A stretch of DNA of 64,000 nucleotides from Ashinkailepas kermadecensis (GCA_034440615.1 JAOTOM010003944.1:1-64000); one strand, 5' to 3'. Positions 1-11,696 are shown, numbered from the stretch's first letter. Made by a program: numbers and translations. The notes: generated by a model not told the origin, from the sequence alone.

Positions 1-868
1 GACGCCCCTGTCCCACGTGCGCCGTCAGTTGTCATGACTGAGGGTGGTGGAGTCAGGAGCGCGGTGTAAGGAGGGCGGAGGGACGCCCCTGTCCCGTGCG
101 CCGTCAGTTGTCATGACTGAGGGTGGTGGAGTCAGGAGCGCGGTGTAAGGAGGGCGGAGGGACGCCCCTGTCCCACGTGCGCCGTCAGTTGTCATGACTG
201 AGGGTGGTGGAGTCAGGAGCGCGGTGTAAGGAGGGCGGAGGGACGCCCCTGTCCCACGTGCGCCGTCAGTTGTCATGACTGAGGATGGTGGAGTCAGGAG
301 CGCGGTGTAAGGAGGGCGGAGGGACGCCCCTGTCCCACGTGCGCCGTCAGTTGTCATGACTGAGGGTGGTGGAGTCAGGAGCGCGGTGTAAGGAGGGCGG
401 AGGGACGCCCCTTCCCGAGTGCGACGTCAGTTGTCATGACTGAGGGTGGCGGAGTCAGGAGCGCGGTGTAAGGAGGGCGGAGGACGCCCCTGTCCGATGC
501 GCCGTCAGTTGTCATGACTGAGGGTGGTGGAGTCAGGAGCGCGGTGTAAGGAGGGCGTGAGGGACGCCCCATGGCCCACGCGCGACGTCAGATGTCATGA
601 CTGAGGATGGTGGAGTCAGGAGCGCGGTGTTAGGAGGGCGTGAGGGACGCCCCTGTCCCACGCGCGCCGTCAGTTGTCATGACTGAGGATGGTGGAGTGA
701 GGAGCGCGGTGTAAGGAGGGCGTGAGGGACGCCCCTGTCCCGCGCGCGCCGTCAGATGTCATGACTGAGGGTGGTGGAGTCAGGAGCGCGGTGTAAGGAG
801 GGCGTGAGGGACGCCCCTGCCCCACGCACGCCGTCAGTTGCCAGGGTTGAGGATCGTGGAGCCAGGAA
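1..868. repeat. 81-bp minisatellite, about 10 copies
   Basis: Tandem units begin with GACGCCCCTGTCCC near 1, 82, 161, 242, 323, 404, 483, 563, 646, 728 and 810, so the period is 79-83 bp. The window starts inside the array, and the last unit decays by about 868. Each unit holds the palindrome GTCATGAC, and several also hold CACGTG. Minus-strand frames stay open only because the unit is 27 codons long and stop-free; I do not read them as genes. Confidence 0.95.
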
Positions 869-3164
869 GAACTACTCTGTTTTGAGCTTGCACACTGCCC
901 AGTGGCGCAGTTTTATGGGGCCGTATACAACCCGGATGCCGACAGCTGTTTGGGGATCATAGGTGACCGTTGATGGAGGGGGGGGAAGCAAACATGCATT
1001 TACCATTTCAGCCAGCAGCCATAAAATTAACACGAAAAGGAACGTGTTATCGCGCCTGCCACATGGGGTCTTGTCACGTCTGCTCTCCGACCTGCGCCCA
1101 CCGCCCCGCCGACTTGCTACGCTACTGGACGCAGTTTAGAAACTTCGACAAAGCCACCGTAGAACATATTGCGCGAATAGTGGTTTATAGTCCGCACATG
1201 AGCGAGATCTGAGCACTTGCAGAGTGACGGTACCGTACATTTCGTGTGTAGTGCTTCAGCACTAGCCCAGGCTTTTTCGAGCACTGCCACGGGAGCGCTC
1301 CTATTGAGCACTCCAGCACTATCGGTAATTTATCTTGCTCACCGTTACACTAATGAATGAGCTACCAAAATGCTGAGACAATACAAAGGCTATCAGAATC
1401 AGAATGTCTTTGTCACAAGAGGAAACTGCTTAGGGCTCATCGAGGCCGGGCAGAAGTTCCGCGAGACGTCAGCAGCTCTGAGTCAACACCTCGGAGAGCT
1501 AGGCACGGCGTTCGTGTACAACAGTGAGAGAAAAGAAAACACGCAAGTGACGCGACGAAAACACAAGGACGCCGACAAAGGCAAAGAAACCACCGCAAAC
1601 AAAGAAACCGTGGGCACGCGGCACACGACGGCTACCTAATCCGCTGAAAAATCACCTGCAAATGACTAGCTGCTCACCTTGGACGGATGACAATAGTCGG
1701 CTCGCCGTCAGCTCAGGAATATTGTAGGCCAATATTTTCATGTTGTAGATCTAGTTCACGCTCCAAGAAAATTAGATACGGACAGCCATACAAGACATCT
1801 GGTGTCAGCATGTTCCACGATCGAACTACTGTGATGCTGAATTGTTGTTGTCTCAGAGACCCGGCATCTGCTAGTCTCTGGTTTAAAAGCGTCGTTTGGT
1901 TCGCATTTCTACTGAACGGCAGAAATCTGCTGCTATTCTCCTCGTCTGGACCGTGAATTATGTAGGAAACCCAAATCAGATCACCTGTCGTGTTTCAAAA
2001 ATCACTTTCACCACATTTCATCACCTTCGGTGCTTAAAAAAAAAACTACAACGTCATCCTAACCGCTTAACCATCCAAAAACTGGTAATACCGCGAACAC
2101 TTGCAGCACACCAGGTTCCCACGGTCGATGGAACATTGCGCGGTTATCGATGTCACATAAGAGGACACTCCTGAGAGAAGCTCAAGTCACTGAGCGTTTG
2201 CAATGTGGCAAATTGACAACAAAGCGAAAAACGCAGGGGAAAATGCAGCAAGCGCGGCGACCTATCTCTACACAAGAGACATTCAACGGCCTCGCAGACT
2301 AAGTCAAGGCTAAGTACGCCTCGACGCGAGGCTAAGCACGCCTCGCCAAGGTCGAGGCGCAGGGTGCATGATCCAGTCACGTGGTGGCTGGCCGTGTTCA
2401 CAGCCCACGGCAACAGGCGGGAGCAGACAGTAGACCACCAGTGGGGCGACGCAAAATGGATAACAGCCTGATCAGATGTCTGCATGCCGCCGGTACAACG
2501 AAGCATCACCACGGGTGCTCACTTTTGTGATTCCTGTTCACTTTATTGCAGCATGAGCATTCTGTGATTCCATTTCAGTTTGAATGCAACCCTTTTACTG
2601 CGCACGCATGAATTCATGCTATCAAATGGCATGCTAGCTTTTCTGCAATTCAAGAAGGGTTGACAATAGCCTATAATAGCGGCTTCTACTGCCGAGAACT
2701 GATGCGTAAACCTTTGCTTAAACGACGTACCGTACGGCACTGCTTTGCATTCCGCATTCCGCACTTCACTCCGCAATGGCGAAGTTCAGTCGGCATGCAT
2801 CGCACGCTACCGAGTTGGTGTGTAAACTCAGAATTCATGTCTATTAAGAATCAGGATTTACATATAGACCCTATGGAACATTGGGATAGCGAGCTCATGC
2901 AGGTAAAGGGCAAGTCTGTTTATCCCTTAATAGAAAGGGCTAAGGTATGTCTGGTGCATGAATAGAGGATCAGTCAAAGTTGGTGTGGCAAATGGTGCTG
3001 TTGATGCCTTTAATTCCTCAGTTAGCCCGTTGTTTGGGCTTCATGGCGCATCCACCAAAATATGTGACCATTTAACGCCGATGACATTCATTATACTGGT
3101 CAATGCCCGCAGGGTCCATGCTAAATATCAACAACATTGGTGCGGCGCAAGTCACGCCAGCCTT
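869..3164. other. Unique intergenic DNA, no gene recognised
   Basis: Mixed-composition sequence with short frames only on both strands (none above about 120 codons). None shows a domain, signal peptide or splice-bounded pattern that I recognise. No tandem repeat or tRNA-like motif was seen. Confidence 0.6.
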
Positions 3165-3240
3165 CCTCATCGTGGTGGTGGTGGATTTGTGTTTTATGGC
3201 GCGCCACCTGTGTTGGTCATCTTGCGCCCACAGCCTGCCT
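3165..3240 (-). mobile_element. Dispersed repeat fragment, family RF2, copy 1
   Basis: The stretch from a GTGGTGGTGGATTT run to TTGCGCCCA matches 53147-53215 in the same orientation with scattered mismatches. Read on the minus strand it ends in an (ACC)n tail preceded by a TAAA-containing word. That resembles the 3' tails of the SINEs in this window, so a 5'-truncated SINE or LINE tail is likely. The family assignment is inference. Confidence 0.5.
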
Positions 3241-3717
3241 CGTGCCATTCCCCGCCCATGTATTAGGCTGTGCAATGTGCATGTGGGAGCCGGGGGATGG
3301 GCAGAAGTGCAGCGCCCCTCCCCCGGACTTTGGAGAGCTTGACGTTCACCCCATCACTCTTCTCCCATCCCCCCACCCATGGGTGTCACTTTATGAATTT
3401 ATTGGGGGGGGGGAGAACAAATGGCTTTGTATGGCCAAAGCTGCCCCGAAAACCACCTGCATCTAGTGTACGCCCAATAGGCCCAATAGTTAAGCTTCAG
3501 CCTAATTGGGGGAATAGACGACTAAGGGACAAAATCGATGACTGGGGGCCAAATCAATGATTGAGGGGGGCCAGTGGCCCCTTAGCATATGCAGTGACAC
3601 ACCTGCTATCAACTGTGAGACAGCCTACATACCACCTGAGTCGTGTTTACAAGTAAATATAAGCAGCCCATATATCACAAAAGTCTAGTCTACTCGGTGT
3701 CGCCGGAACACCGGCAC
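3241..3717. other. Unique DNA with G and C runs
   Basis: Contains several runs of G or C (for example 3405-3413) around words such as CCCATGGGTG. Similar words recur at 56330-56420, so this may be an old dispersed element, but the resemblance is too short to define one. No coding sequence is supported apart from the possible exon that follows. Confidence 0.4.
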
Positions 3718-3723
3718 ACTCAC

Positions 3724-3780
3724 CCGCGGGACGAGGTCGAGGCGCGCCGCGTGCTCGTCGGGCGCCGCCAGGTCCGCCAT
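3724..3780 (-). CDS. Candidate first coding exon, product unknown
   Basis: On the minus strand an ATG at 3780-3778 sits in a strong start context (GCCATGG, with G at -3 and +4). It opens a 19-codon frame, MADLAAPDEHAARLDLVPR, that runs straight into a consensus splice donor GTGAGT (plus coordinates 3723-3718). The exon length is an exact multiple of three. The DNA on the upstream side (3781-4423) is CpG-dense and rich in CCG/GCC, as expected of a promoter island. An upstream in-frame ATG at 3939 exists but has a poorer, arginine-rich context. I do not recognise the protein. Any further exons would lie below 3718 or beyond the left edge, and I could not identify them. Chance occurrence in GC-rich DNA is the main alternative. 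Confidence 0.33.
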
Positions 3781-4423
3781 GGCGTCGAGTCGGCTGTCGC
3801 ACCGGGCGGGCGGCGTCACCGCACCGCGTGCAGCACGCGCATCACTCGGCACGCGTCGGCGGCGCCGCAGCGCATCGGCACGGGCGGCGCCAGGCCAGGT
3901 GCGACACACGCGGCGACGGCGCGCCCAACTGCGCCGCACTGGCGCGCCGGCGCCGGGGCCGCCGGGCCGCGCGCGATCTCCGCTCTCGGCCCGGCCGGCC
4001 GTATCTGAAAAGTAAGCAGAGATATGAGCCGGCCTTCAGTGCAGGTGCAGCGGCGCCGGCCGGCGACAGGGGAGCGGGGCGGCGGCGGGACGGCGGGGGA
4101 CACGCCAGCTGGCGGAGACTCCAGAGCAGCCGCGGTGTGGCGGCGTTACGGAGGGGGGGGGGGAGGGGATGCGCGGGCCGCGAGTGCGTAGACCGCCGCC
4201 TTTTCAGGGCGGTTGGCGGCCGGTCGGGGCAGGCTGGCGGGACGCCGTCGCCGTCGCCGTCGCCACCGCCGCCGCCGCCGCCGCCGCCGTACCGGTTCAG
4301 TCGCACCACTCCCGATAGGAGCGGACGGGTCATGCCGGCCGGAAGTCCACGTCAGCCGGACGGTCGATGACATGGCGTCCGCTGACTGCACGGATTCGAG
4401 CGCGCCCGTCGGTACCGACACGC
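3781..4423. promoter_or_regulatory. CpG-dense island-like segment
   Basis: Dense in CG dinucleotides, with a (GCC)n/(GTC)n triplet run near 4243-4290 and a G run near 4148-4164. It lies immediately upstream, on the minus strand, of the candidate first exon, so a promoter role is plausible. Frames here are open on both strands only because stop codons are scarce in GC-rich DNA. No TATA box or other core element was identified. Confidence 0.4.
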
Positions 4424-5140
4424 TGCGACATGCTGATCGCGCGTGACAGGTTAGGCTCGGGGCGCTTCCAGGGGCGACATGCTGATCACGCGTGACAGGT
4501 TCCGCTCGGGACGATGTCCGGTGTGATATGCTGATCACGCGTGACAGGTTAGGCTCGGGGCGCTTCCAGGGGCGACATACTGGTCACGCGTGACAGGTTA
4601 GGCTCGGGGCGCTTCCAGGGGCCACATGCTGATCACGCGTGACAAGTTAGGCTAGGGGCGCTTCCAGGGGCCACATGCTGATCACGCGTGACAAGTTAGG
4701 CTAGGGGCGCTTCCAGGGGCCACATGCTGATCACGCGTGACAGGTTCCGCTCGGGACGATGTCCGGTGTGATATGCTGATCACGCGTGACAAGTTAGGCT
4801 AGGGGCGCTTCCAGGGGCGACATACTGATCACGCGTGACAGGTTAGGCTCGGGGCGCTTCCAGGGGCCACATGCTGATCACGCGTGACAGGTTCCGCTCG
4901 GGACGATGTCCGGTGTGATATGCTGATCACGCGTGACAAGTTAGGCTAGGGGCGCTTCCAGGGGCGACATACTGGTCATGCGTGACAGGCTCGGATCGGG
5001 GACGATGACAGGGGACGCCCAGGGTAACATGCTGATCGCGCGTGACAGGTTGGCAGGTCCGGCTCGGGGATGATTCCAAGAGGGGACATGCTGATCACGC
5101 GTGACAGGTTCGACTCAGGACAATGTCCAGGGGTAACATA
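4424..5140. repeat. 49/50-bp minisatellite, about 14 copies
   Basis: Every unit contains GATCACGCGTGACA or a close variant (4483, 4533, 4582, 4631, 4680 and onward), giving a 49-50 bp period. The core TCACGCGTGA is a perfect 10-bp palindrome that includes the MluI word ACGCGT. Two unit types occur. One continues TTAGGCTCGGGGCGC, the other TTCCGCTCGGGACGATG (near 4500, 4743 and 4892). Confidence 0.95.
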
Positions 5141-5488
5141 TGGGCTTCAGCACCGCTCCACCCAGCAGGGAAGACTTTACGTAAAAGCTTCAGGGGAAAC
5201 CGGTTGAGACACATTCATTGCATGGCTGTCCATAACAGCCACAGTACGTGGAGGGCATGCATCGTGAAATAAAGAAATAAATAAATCAATCAATCAATGA
5301 TGAATTCGTAAAGTCAACATTGCGACAAAAGACTTCAGATGGACAATTTTCCTGCTCTGCCATCATGATATCCCTGCTTCACAGACATTATAAACTGGCT
5401 CGGACATGACAGAAGACGCGAACCAACCTGCGTCGATGCATGCTGACGTGACAAGCAAACAACTCAGGCATCACACGATGTGCAGGTC
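5141..5488. other. Unique spacer with small A-rich microsatellite
   Basis: Contains a short (AATA)n/(AATC)n tract at about 5269-5299. No coding sequence or other motif is supported. Confidence 0.6.
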
Positions 5489-5648
5489 GGTTGGTTATTG
5501 GTTTTACGACACGTCGACTGTTGAGTCATATAGCGTCGCCAATCTCTCACGCCGATTGGTCGCGGGCGAAGAGTAGCGACAGGCAAGACTCGAACCCACA
5601 ATCTTTCGATTGCGAGACGAGCATCTTACCCCTAGACCACTCATCCCC
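5489..5648 (-). mobile_element. tRNA-derived SINE, subfamily 1
   Basis: Read on the minus strand it begins GGGGATGAGTGGTCTAGGGG, an RNA polymerase III A box. It continues to a B box GGTTCGAGTC about 40 bp later, then a non-tRNA body and the tail GTCGTAAAACCAATAACC. Near-identical copies lie at 25440, 31633 and 52722, all in the same orientation. The head is tRNA-like, but the anticodon arm is not clean enough to name the parent tRNA. No protein is encoded. Confidence 0.88.
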
Positions 5649-5924
5649 GATGTGCCGGTCGCTTGGCTCAAGCACACGCTGGGATAGTGACGCTGCTCGA
5701 GCATGCCAGGTTGGGCTCAGGACCCCGTTCATATAAATACCGAACCGGAATGCTGCTGATACATTACAATCTGAACTCGTTAATAACGTGGGAACGTTGC
5801 TCGGGTTTCATGCGATGTGCAGTATGTCATAACAGCATGCCCTGAACAGAACGTGTTTATATAACACCTCGACACCGGCCGAAATTATTGCACAGTACGT
5901 CGCACGCATGTTCCGTCATTGCCC

Positions 5925-6117
5925 TACTGAGGAGTGCCACACTGAGTACCTTACTGGGGAGTGCCACACAGAGTGCCTCAATGAGGAGTGCCACACTGAG
6001 TGCCTTACTGGGGAATACCACACAGAGTGCACTACTGGGGAGTGCCACAGAGAGTGCTCTACTGAGGAGTGCCACACTGAGTGCTTTACTGGGGAGTGCC
6101 ACACGGAGTTGCCTTTC
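5925..6117 (+). repeat. 27-bp tandem array inside DR1
   Basis: About seven units of the form ACTGGGGAGTGCCACACAGA plus seven bases. The unit is nine codons, so a frame reading CHTEC repeats stays open for 70 codons. The inverted DR1 copy at 46.9 kb carries four or five units of the same array. Confidence 0.9.
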
Positions 6118-6249
6118 TGATGCGTGCCACACTCGTAGACCTTGTTTCGCGGGCGTACATCAGCTCCTGGTAGGCGGGAGCGCGGACACATCTCCGCTTG
6201 GGAGCAGAGATTAGAGAACAGAGTAATTGGTGAGGGGGAAGAAACAGCG

Positions 6250-6612
6250 CAGAGCAGATTGCCAGCGGAACCAACACGCTGCAGGGATGTGGTGGTGGGA
6301 CAAGACACCCAACAGAGGGATGGGGCACCAGCAGATACCAGCGGAACCAGCACGCTGCAGGGGTACGGTGGTGGGACAAGACACCCAACAGAGGGATGGG
6401 GCACCAGCAGAGACCAGCGGAACCAGCACGCTGCAGGGGTGCGGTGGTGGGACAAGACACCTCACAGACGGATGAGGTACCAGCAGATTGCCAGCGGAAC
6501 CAGCACGCTGCAGGGGTGTGGTGGTGGGACAAGACACCTCACAGAGGGATGGGGCACCAGTAGAGACCAACGGAACCAACACACTGCAGGGGTGTGGTGA
6601 GGGGGTGGGGAG
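6250..6612 (+). repeat. 76-bp minisatellite inside DR1 copy 1
   Basis: Five units start with CCAGCGGAACCAGCACGCTG near 6262, 6338, 6414, 6490 and 6567. Absent from DR1 copy 2, so it was either gained in this copy or lost in the other. Confidence 0.92.
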
Positions 6613-7061
6613 GGGTGGGTTCTTCGTGCAGCTGCAGGACGACGACGGGGCTGCAAATGGATTGGGAACATCCACATGCATCAACCGTCCATGAGTGGCT
6701 GTCAGTGGTCTATCATCACAGATGGGTCCGGTCTGTGGACTCTATCAGTGTCTACCATCACAGATATGTCCAGTCTGTGGACTCTGTCTCAACCGCCCAT
6801 GAGTGGCTATCAGTGGCTATCAGTGATCTATCATCACAGATAGGTCCAGTTGTTGGACTCACCATTGGCTTCATTTTATGTTCACTATGACTGGCATGTG
6901 GGCTGCCTGTGAGCTGCCCACTCTCCCTCCCTCTCACTATATCAATCTCCGCAGCAAGGTAGTTCCGCTTTACGTACATTTGCTGTTATTTGATACCCAT
7001 CCCCAAATCTGCCCCCGCCTGCTTGTCTGTAAATTAGCTGAGGCACCATCTCATTGCTCGA

Positions 7062-7275
7062 CACCCCGCCCCGTCTATGACTCCGTCCCGTCTATGACTC
7101 CGTCCCGTCTATGACTCCGTCCCGTCTATGACTCCGTCCCGTCTATGACCCCGCCCAGTCTATGACTCCGTCCCGTCTATGACCCCGTCCCGTCTATGAC
7201 CCCGTCCCGTCTATGACTCCGTCTCGTCTATGACCCCGCCCCGTCCATGACTCCGTCTCGTCTATGACTCTTCCC
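7062..7275. repeat. 17-bp minisatellite, about 12 copies
   Basis: Units of GTCTATGACTCCGTCCC with ACCCCG variants. The array stops abruptly at CTCTTCCCC. The roughly 165 bp before it (6896-7061) are unique. Confidence 0.95.
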
Positions 7276-7740
7276 CATTCATCTGTAGCTCGTCCCACTT
7301 ACCTGCAGTCCGTCCCCAATGTGTTTGTTGTTGTTTGAGGCAGAACAAAGTGGAGGGGGAACATTCGAATAAAACTTTCAATTTTCCAGTCTGCGAACGG
7401 TGCAAACCGACTAACGGAAACAGATTTTCTCGCAAACTAGACTTATTGTGTCCGAAAAGCTTGATAAAAAGCGCTATTCAGGCCTTTACGATTCTGAGTT
7501 CACAACGATACCAGATCATTCATTATTTTACTCAGCTGGGCCACGGATGGAAAGTAGTCGAAATGATAGTGGCCCAAGCGGCTTTGAACTCAAATTCATC
7601 GGTTGTGCGCCAGTAAGTCAAATCGATAAATGTCATTGGGGGAGACCCCCATCCCCATTAATTTGTTTCAAGTTCCATCCCTGCCTGGATGTATCTGCAC
7701 CTCCACCGAACGTGGTTTTCCATCCCCCACAACCAGGGGG
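7276..7740. other. Unique DNA, no gene recognised
   Basis: Short frames only; the longest has 93 codons at 7335-7616. None shows a recognisable domain. Confidence 0.5.
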
Positions 7741-8043
7741 CCCACTCCCTCACAGCTCCTCCCACATCTCCCATGGCCACATCTCCATAACCAGGCGGCT
7801 CACTTGTTCACAGCTTTTCCCACATCTCCCATGGCCAATGCCTCTCCATAACCAGGCAGCTCACTTGTTCACAGCTTCTCCCATGTCTCCCATGGCCAAT
7901 GCCTCTCTATAACCAGGCGGCTCACTTGTTCACAGCTTTTCCCATGTCTCCCATGGCCAATGCCTCTCCATAACCAGGGGGCCAACTTGTTCACAGCTTC
8001 TCCCATGTCTCCCATGGCCAATGCCTCTCTATAACCAGGCGGC
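7741..8043. repeat. 61-bp minisatellite, five copies
   Basis: The word CCATGGCC recurs at 7771, 7829, 7890, 7951 and 8012. The units contain CACTTGTTCACAGCTT and ATAACCAGGCGGC. Confidence 0.93.
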
Positions 8044-9447
8044 TGTGGAGATCCACAATCCGTCGGCGCACCTTCTCGCCTGCGATACCTCACTCTCACG
8101 AATGGCGGGACAACATCAGATATCTCGTATGTGTGTCTCGTCCGGGTCGCAATCAGGCGCCAATCTACGGAGGCGAGTGAAGAGCACGTCAGCGACAGGC
8201 TTACTGATGAGCAGGGGCGCGGCCAGGATTCTAAGGGGGCCCGACCACCAAAAATAATTCCACCGAGATCTACCGACATCTACCGAGATCGCCTTCGATG
8301 CGCATCGCGCGCCGAAAATTTCCGTACGGCGTGGTGCTCCCAAAATTTATTGTTTCATTCTTCTACGTTTTTGTTGGGAGGGAGCCCGGGCCGGGAACCC
8401 CCCCATTGGCTGGGCCTCTGCCGGTGAAGGCCGCTTAATATTAATCCAACACCGAGTGGCTACCGCTTTTGTCCTGCCTTTTGTCGGATTCAATGCAAGT
8501 CGATACGCCACCGCGACTCTTCCCCTTGCGCCACTTCCATATGCACGCCACTGAGGGTGCCGAGAAAGGGCTCCGGGCTCCACCGCGACCATACCCCTCG
8601 CGCTACTTCCATACGCACCCACTGGAGGTTCGAGAACGGGATCCGAAGGAGTCTGTCCAAACAGTCGCCTATCGTCGCCGACAAAAAAAAAACTGTTGGC
8701 CACCGCCGCCACACACGAGTGATATGGCGGCCTGGGGCGCTCACGGCGCGTGTTTTGTTATCGGCGCGCCCGTGTCTGTGGAGTTGGCGCGGTACGGCTA
8801 CAGCGTGGCGCGGTCTGCCGGCTACAGGTTCGCGCTGCCGGGCCACGGTCCAAGTGCGGTGTTTGTCTGCTGCCGTGACCAGCTGCCGCTCCGACCGGGC
8901 GAGCAGCCGGACCAGCTGGCCGCTGCACTCCCGACAGCCGGCCGCGGGATGCCGACGGTGCAGCGGGCGCCACACCAGCTGGGGGCGCCGCTGCTGGTCG
9001 TGTCGTGACACGCCGAGAGACCTTCGGGCGACACACGTGTTTTCCGTTGCGCCACGCCGCCCGAATTGCTCTCGACTGCCCGAACCGCTCCCGACACTCG
9101 CCGTGTGTCTCACAGCCGAGCGGAGGCCGCACAGCTCGTGTTGCCATGACAACGCTCAGAATCGCCGTCCTGAGCCACGGACTTGGCTCGGCCAGTCGTG
9201 AGGTAGCGATTCGGGGTGCTTCAAGGTGTGAGCTTTTTACCGCGGTGTCGATGTTATCGGGTCGAGCGACACACCAAGTGCCGGCCGGTCGAGGCGTCCC
9301 AGCACCACGACGCTGCCACTGCACGGAACACCTGCCGCTACCGGACCTGTCGCCGGCATGCCGCAGCGTTCTGGTCCGCCACGAGAGCCAAACATCTCAC
9401 GACACTGCAGTCAGACAGAGGAGCTGCGGCGCAAGGCCAGGCCGTAC
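8044..9447. other. CpG-rich unique DNA, no recognised gene
   Basis: From about 8650 to 9200 the sequence is CG-dense, with long frames on both strands up to 220 codons. Overlapping open frames on opposite strands are what low stop density produces. None has a domain I recognise, a splice-bounded structure or a convincing start context. It could be a promoter or first exon of an unidentified gene. Confidence 0.4.
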
Positions 9448-9720
9448 ATCAGCTGTGAAGCAGCTGGGGTCAACGGTAGCCCATTTATCAGCTGTGAAGC
9501 AGCTGGGTCAACGGTAGCCCATCTATCAGCTGTGAAGCAGCTGGGGTCAACAGTAGCCCATCTATCAGCTGTGAAGCAGCTGGGGTCAACGGCAGCCCAT
9601 ATATCAGCTGTGAAGCAGCTGGGGTCAACGGTAGCCCATCTATCAGCTGTGAAGCAGCTGGGTCAACGGTAGCCCATCTATCAGCTGTGAAGCAGCTGGG
9701 GTCGACGGCAGCCCGTCGAC
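9448..9720. repeat. 39-bp minisatellite, seven copies
   Basis: Units begin ATCAGCTGTGAAGCAGCTGG (9448, 9487 and onward) and continue through GTCAACGGTAGCCC. Each unit carries two CAGCTG palindromes, the E-box core. One-base indels alternate the period between 38 and 39. Confidence 0.95.
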
Positions 9721-10171
9721 TAAGTTCCAGTCGCGGCATCCCGGGCTCCATCTGGCACGCGCCAGTTCACCTGCGCACGGCGCTGTCGACCAAGCAGCAC
9801 TGGCCTCGTATCAGATGATATAGAGCCTGATCCCGACCATTAGAGAAATGTGCACCAGGGCGTAACGCGCGGCTGTCGTTAGCGGTGCGCGGTGTATAAT
9901 TTGTTGGTTTATCTGCGCGTCGTGTGGCGGCCGGCGGCTGTCGGTGGTCGCGTGCACGCCTGTCCGGCGGACCAGTGCTCGGCGTGTCTCCGGGAGTGGA
10001 TGCCACAAAGACAGTGGCCACAAAACTCGCCGCAGACAGTTGCAGCCTTCAGCATTCGTGTGGCCTTCTCGGGCGTGCAGCCGGCAAAGCGGCAAACAAG
10101 ACGGCGCAACTAGCCGCCTCCAGTGGCATGTAAGCAGCGACAATTAGCGGTGGCGGTGAACAGGCAGAAAC
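9721..10171. other. Unique GC-rich spacer
   Basis: No repeat, RNA or convincing coding signal. Several overlapping frames of 60-110 codons lie on both strands. Confidence 0.5.
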
Positions 10172-10995
10172 CAGCAGTCTGCAGTCCGTCGTCAGCAGTC
10201 AACAGTCAGTAGTCTACAGTCAGCAGTCTGTGGTCTGCAGTCAGCAGTCAGCAGTATGTGGTCTACAGTCAGCAGTCAGCAGTATGTGGTCTGCAGGCTG
10301 TAGTCTGCAGTCAGGAGTCTGCAGTCAGCAGTCTGTGGTCTGCAGTCAGCAGTCAGCAATATGTGGTCTACAGGCTGTAGTCTGCAGTCTGCAGTCTGCA
10401 GTCAGTAGTTAGTAGTCAGTAGTCTGTAGTCAGCAGTCTGCAGTCTGTAGTCTGCAGTCAGTAGTATGCAGTCAGTAGTTAGTAGTCAGTAGTCTGCAGT
10501 CTGTAGTCAGCAGTCTGCAGTCTGTAGTCTGCAGTCTGCAGTCTGCAGTCAGCAGTCAGCAGTCTGAAGGCTGCAGTCTGCAGTCAGCAGTCTGTAGGCT
10601 GCAGTCAGCAGTCTGCAGTCTGCAGTCTGTAGTCAGCAGTCTGCAGTCAGCAGTCTGAAGGCTGCAGTCAGCAGTCTGCAGTCTGTAGTCAGCAGTCTGC
10701 AGTCAGCAGTCTGAAGGCTGCAGTCTGCAGTCTGTAGTCAGCAGTCAGCAGTCAGTCTGTAGTCAGCAGTCAGTCTGTAGTCAGCAGTCAGCAGTCTGAA
10801 GGCTGCAGTCAGCAGTCTGAAGGCTGCAGTCAGCAGTCTGAAGGCTGCAGTCAGCAGTCTGCAGTCAGCAGTCTGTAGGCTGCAGTCAGCAGTCTGCAGT
10901 CTGTAGTCAGCATCTCTGCAGCCAGCAGTCTGAAGGCTGCAGTCAGCAGTCTGTAGGCTGCAGTCAGCAGTCTGCAGTATGCAGTCAGTAGTCCG
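10172..10995. repeat. Heptanucleotide array, CAGTCTG/CAGTCAG
   Basis: About 115 heptamers of CAGTCWG, with GTAGTCA and AAGGCTG variants, run for over 800 bp. Frequent CTGCAG and CAGCAGTC words arise at junctions. The mixture of heptamer variants forms irregular longer words such as CAGCAGTCTGAAGGCTG, which suggests repeated local duplications. Confidence 0.95.
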
Positions 10996-11040
10996 TCAGC
11001 ACTGAACAGTCCGCCATCGCTGCCATCGTCAGCAGCAGGC

Positions 11041-11270
11041 GAGGGAAGCCCCAGCCCGAGGGAAGCCCCAGCCCGAGGAAGCCCCAGCCCGAGGAAGGCC
11101 CGGCCCGAGGAAGCCCCAGCCCGAGGAAGCCCCAGCCCGAGGAAGCCCCAGCCCGAGGAAGGCCCGGCCCGAGGAAGGCCCGGCCCGAGGAAGGCCCGGC
11201 CCGAGGAAGCCCCAGCCCGAGGAAGGCCCGGCCCGAGGAAGCCCCAGCCCGAGGAAGGCCCGGCCCGGTG
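11041..11270. repeat. 16-bp GC-rich minisatellite, about 14 copies
   Basis: Two unit types alternate irregularly: GAGGAAGCCCCAGCCC and GAGGAAGGCCCGGCCC. The minus-strand frames that read as glycine/proline/leucine repeats are products of this array. Confidence 0.95.
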
Positions 11271-11696
11271 ACCGCAGCCGCACCGCATCGCACCTCGGGC
11301 GGGCGCCAACACAATGCCGGCTTGGCGCCCGCCGCGCGCCGACATGCGGCAAAAAGCGCGCGCCGTCACGCAGCCTTGACAACTACTGGAAACGGCGCGC
11401 CGCCCTCGGTGATGATACCATTACCGGGCGTGATGGTGGGTTCTGCGGGACGTGGCCGCTCAGCCGGCGGCGGCTCCCGCGGACAAAAAAACTGCCGACA
11501 CTGCTGTGGTTCCCCTGCGCAGATGGACGGTTCGGCATTCACCACGTCATCAGCACTGCAATACACACGCAGACGCCCGTGTGCACGCGTGCATGGGCGC
11601 ATGGGCCATACAAAAATACTTGACTATCAACATTATTTTTGAATGGCCTGGAATATGAATTATTATGCAATAAGTGATCGGAACAACAGCAGGACG
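11271..11696. other. Unique GC-rich spacer
   Basis: No coding, RNA or repeat signal could be supported. Confidence 0.5.

Larger units (their letters stand above)
5787..6895 (+). mobile_element. Dispersed repeat DR1, copy 1 (long form)
   Basis: Blocks here recur in the same order, reverse-complemented, at 46762-47078. They are GTTGCTCGGGTTTCATG (about 5796), a 27-bp GAGTGCCACACTGAG array, CTGCAAATGGATTG followed by ACATCCACATG (about 6650-6680), CACAGAT..GTCCGGTCTGTGGACTC, and GTTCACTATGACTGGC at the end. This copy has an extra roughly 500-bp segment (6120-6635) holding a 76-bp minisatellite, and a duplicated TCTGTGGACTC block. No open frame looks coding, so it is probably a non-autonomous element. 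The ends and target duplications are not resolved. Confidence 0.8.

Noticed and set aside
10851..11382. Minus-strand frames of 109-172 codons with Gly/Leu/Pro/Arg repeats
   Set aside because: Products of the heptamer array and the adjacent 16-bp array.
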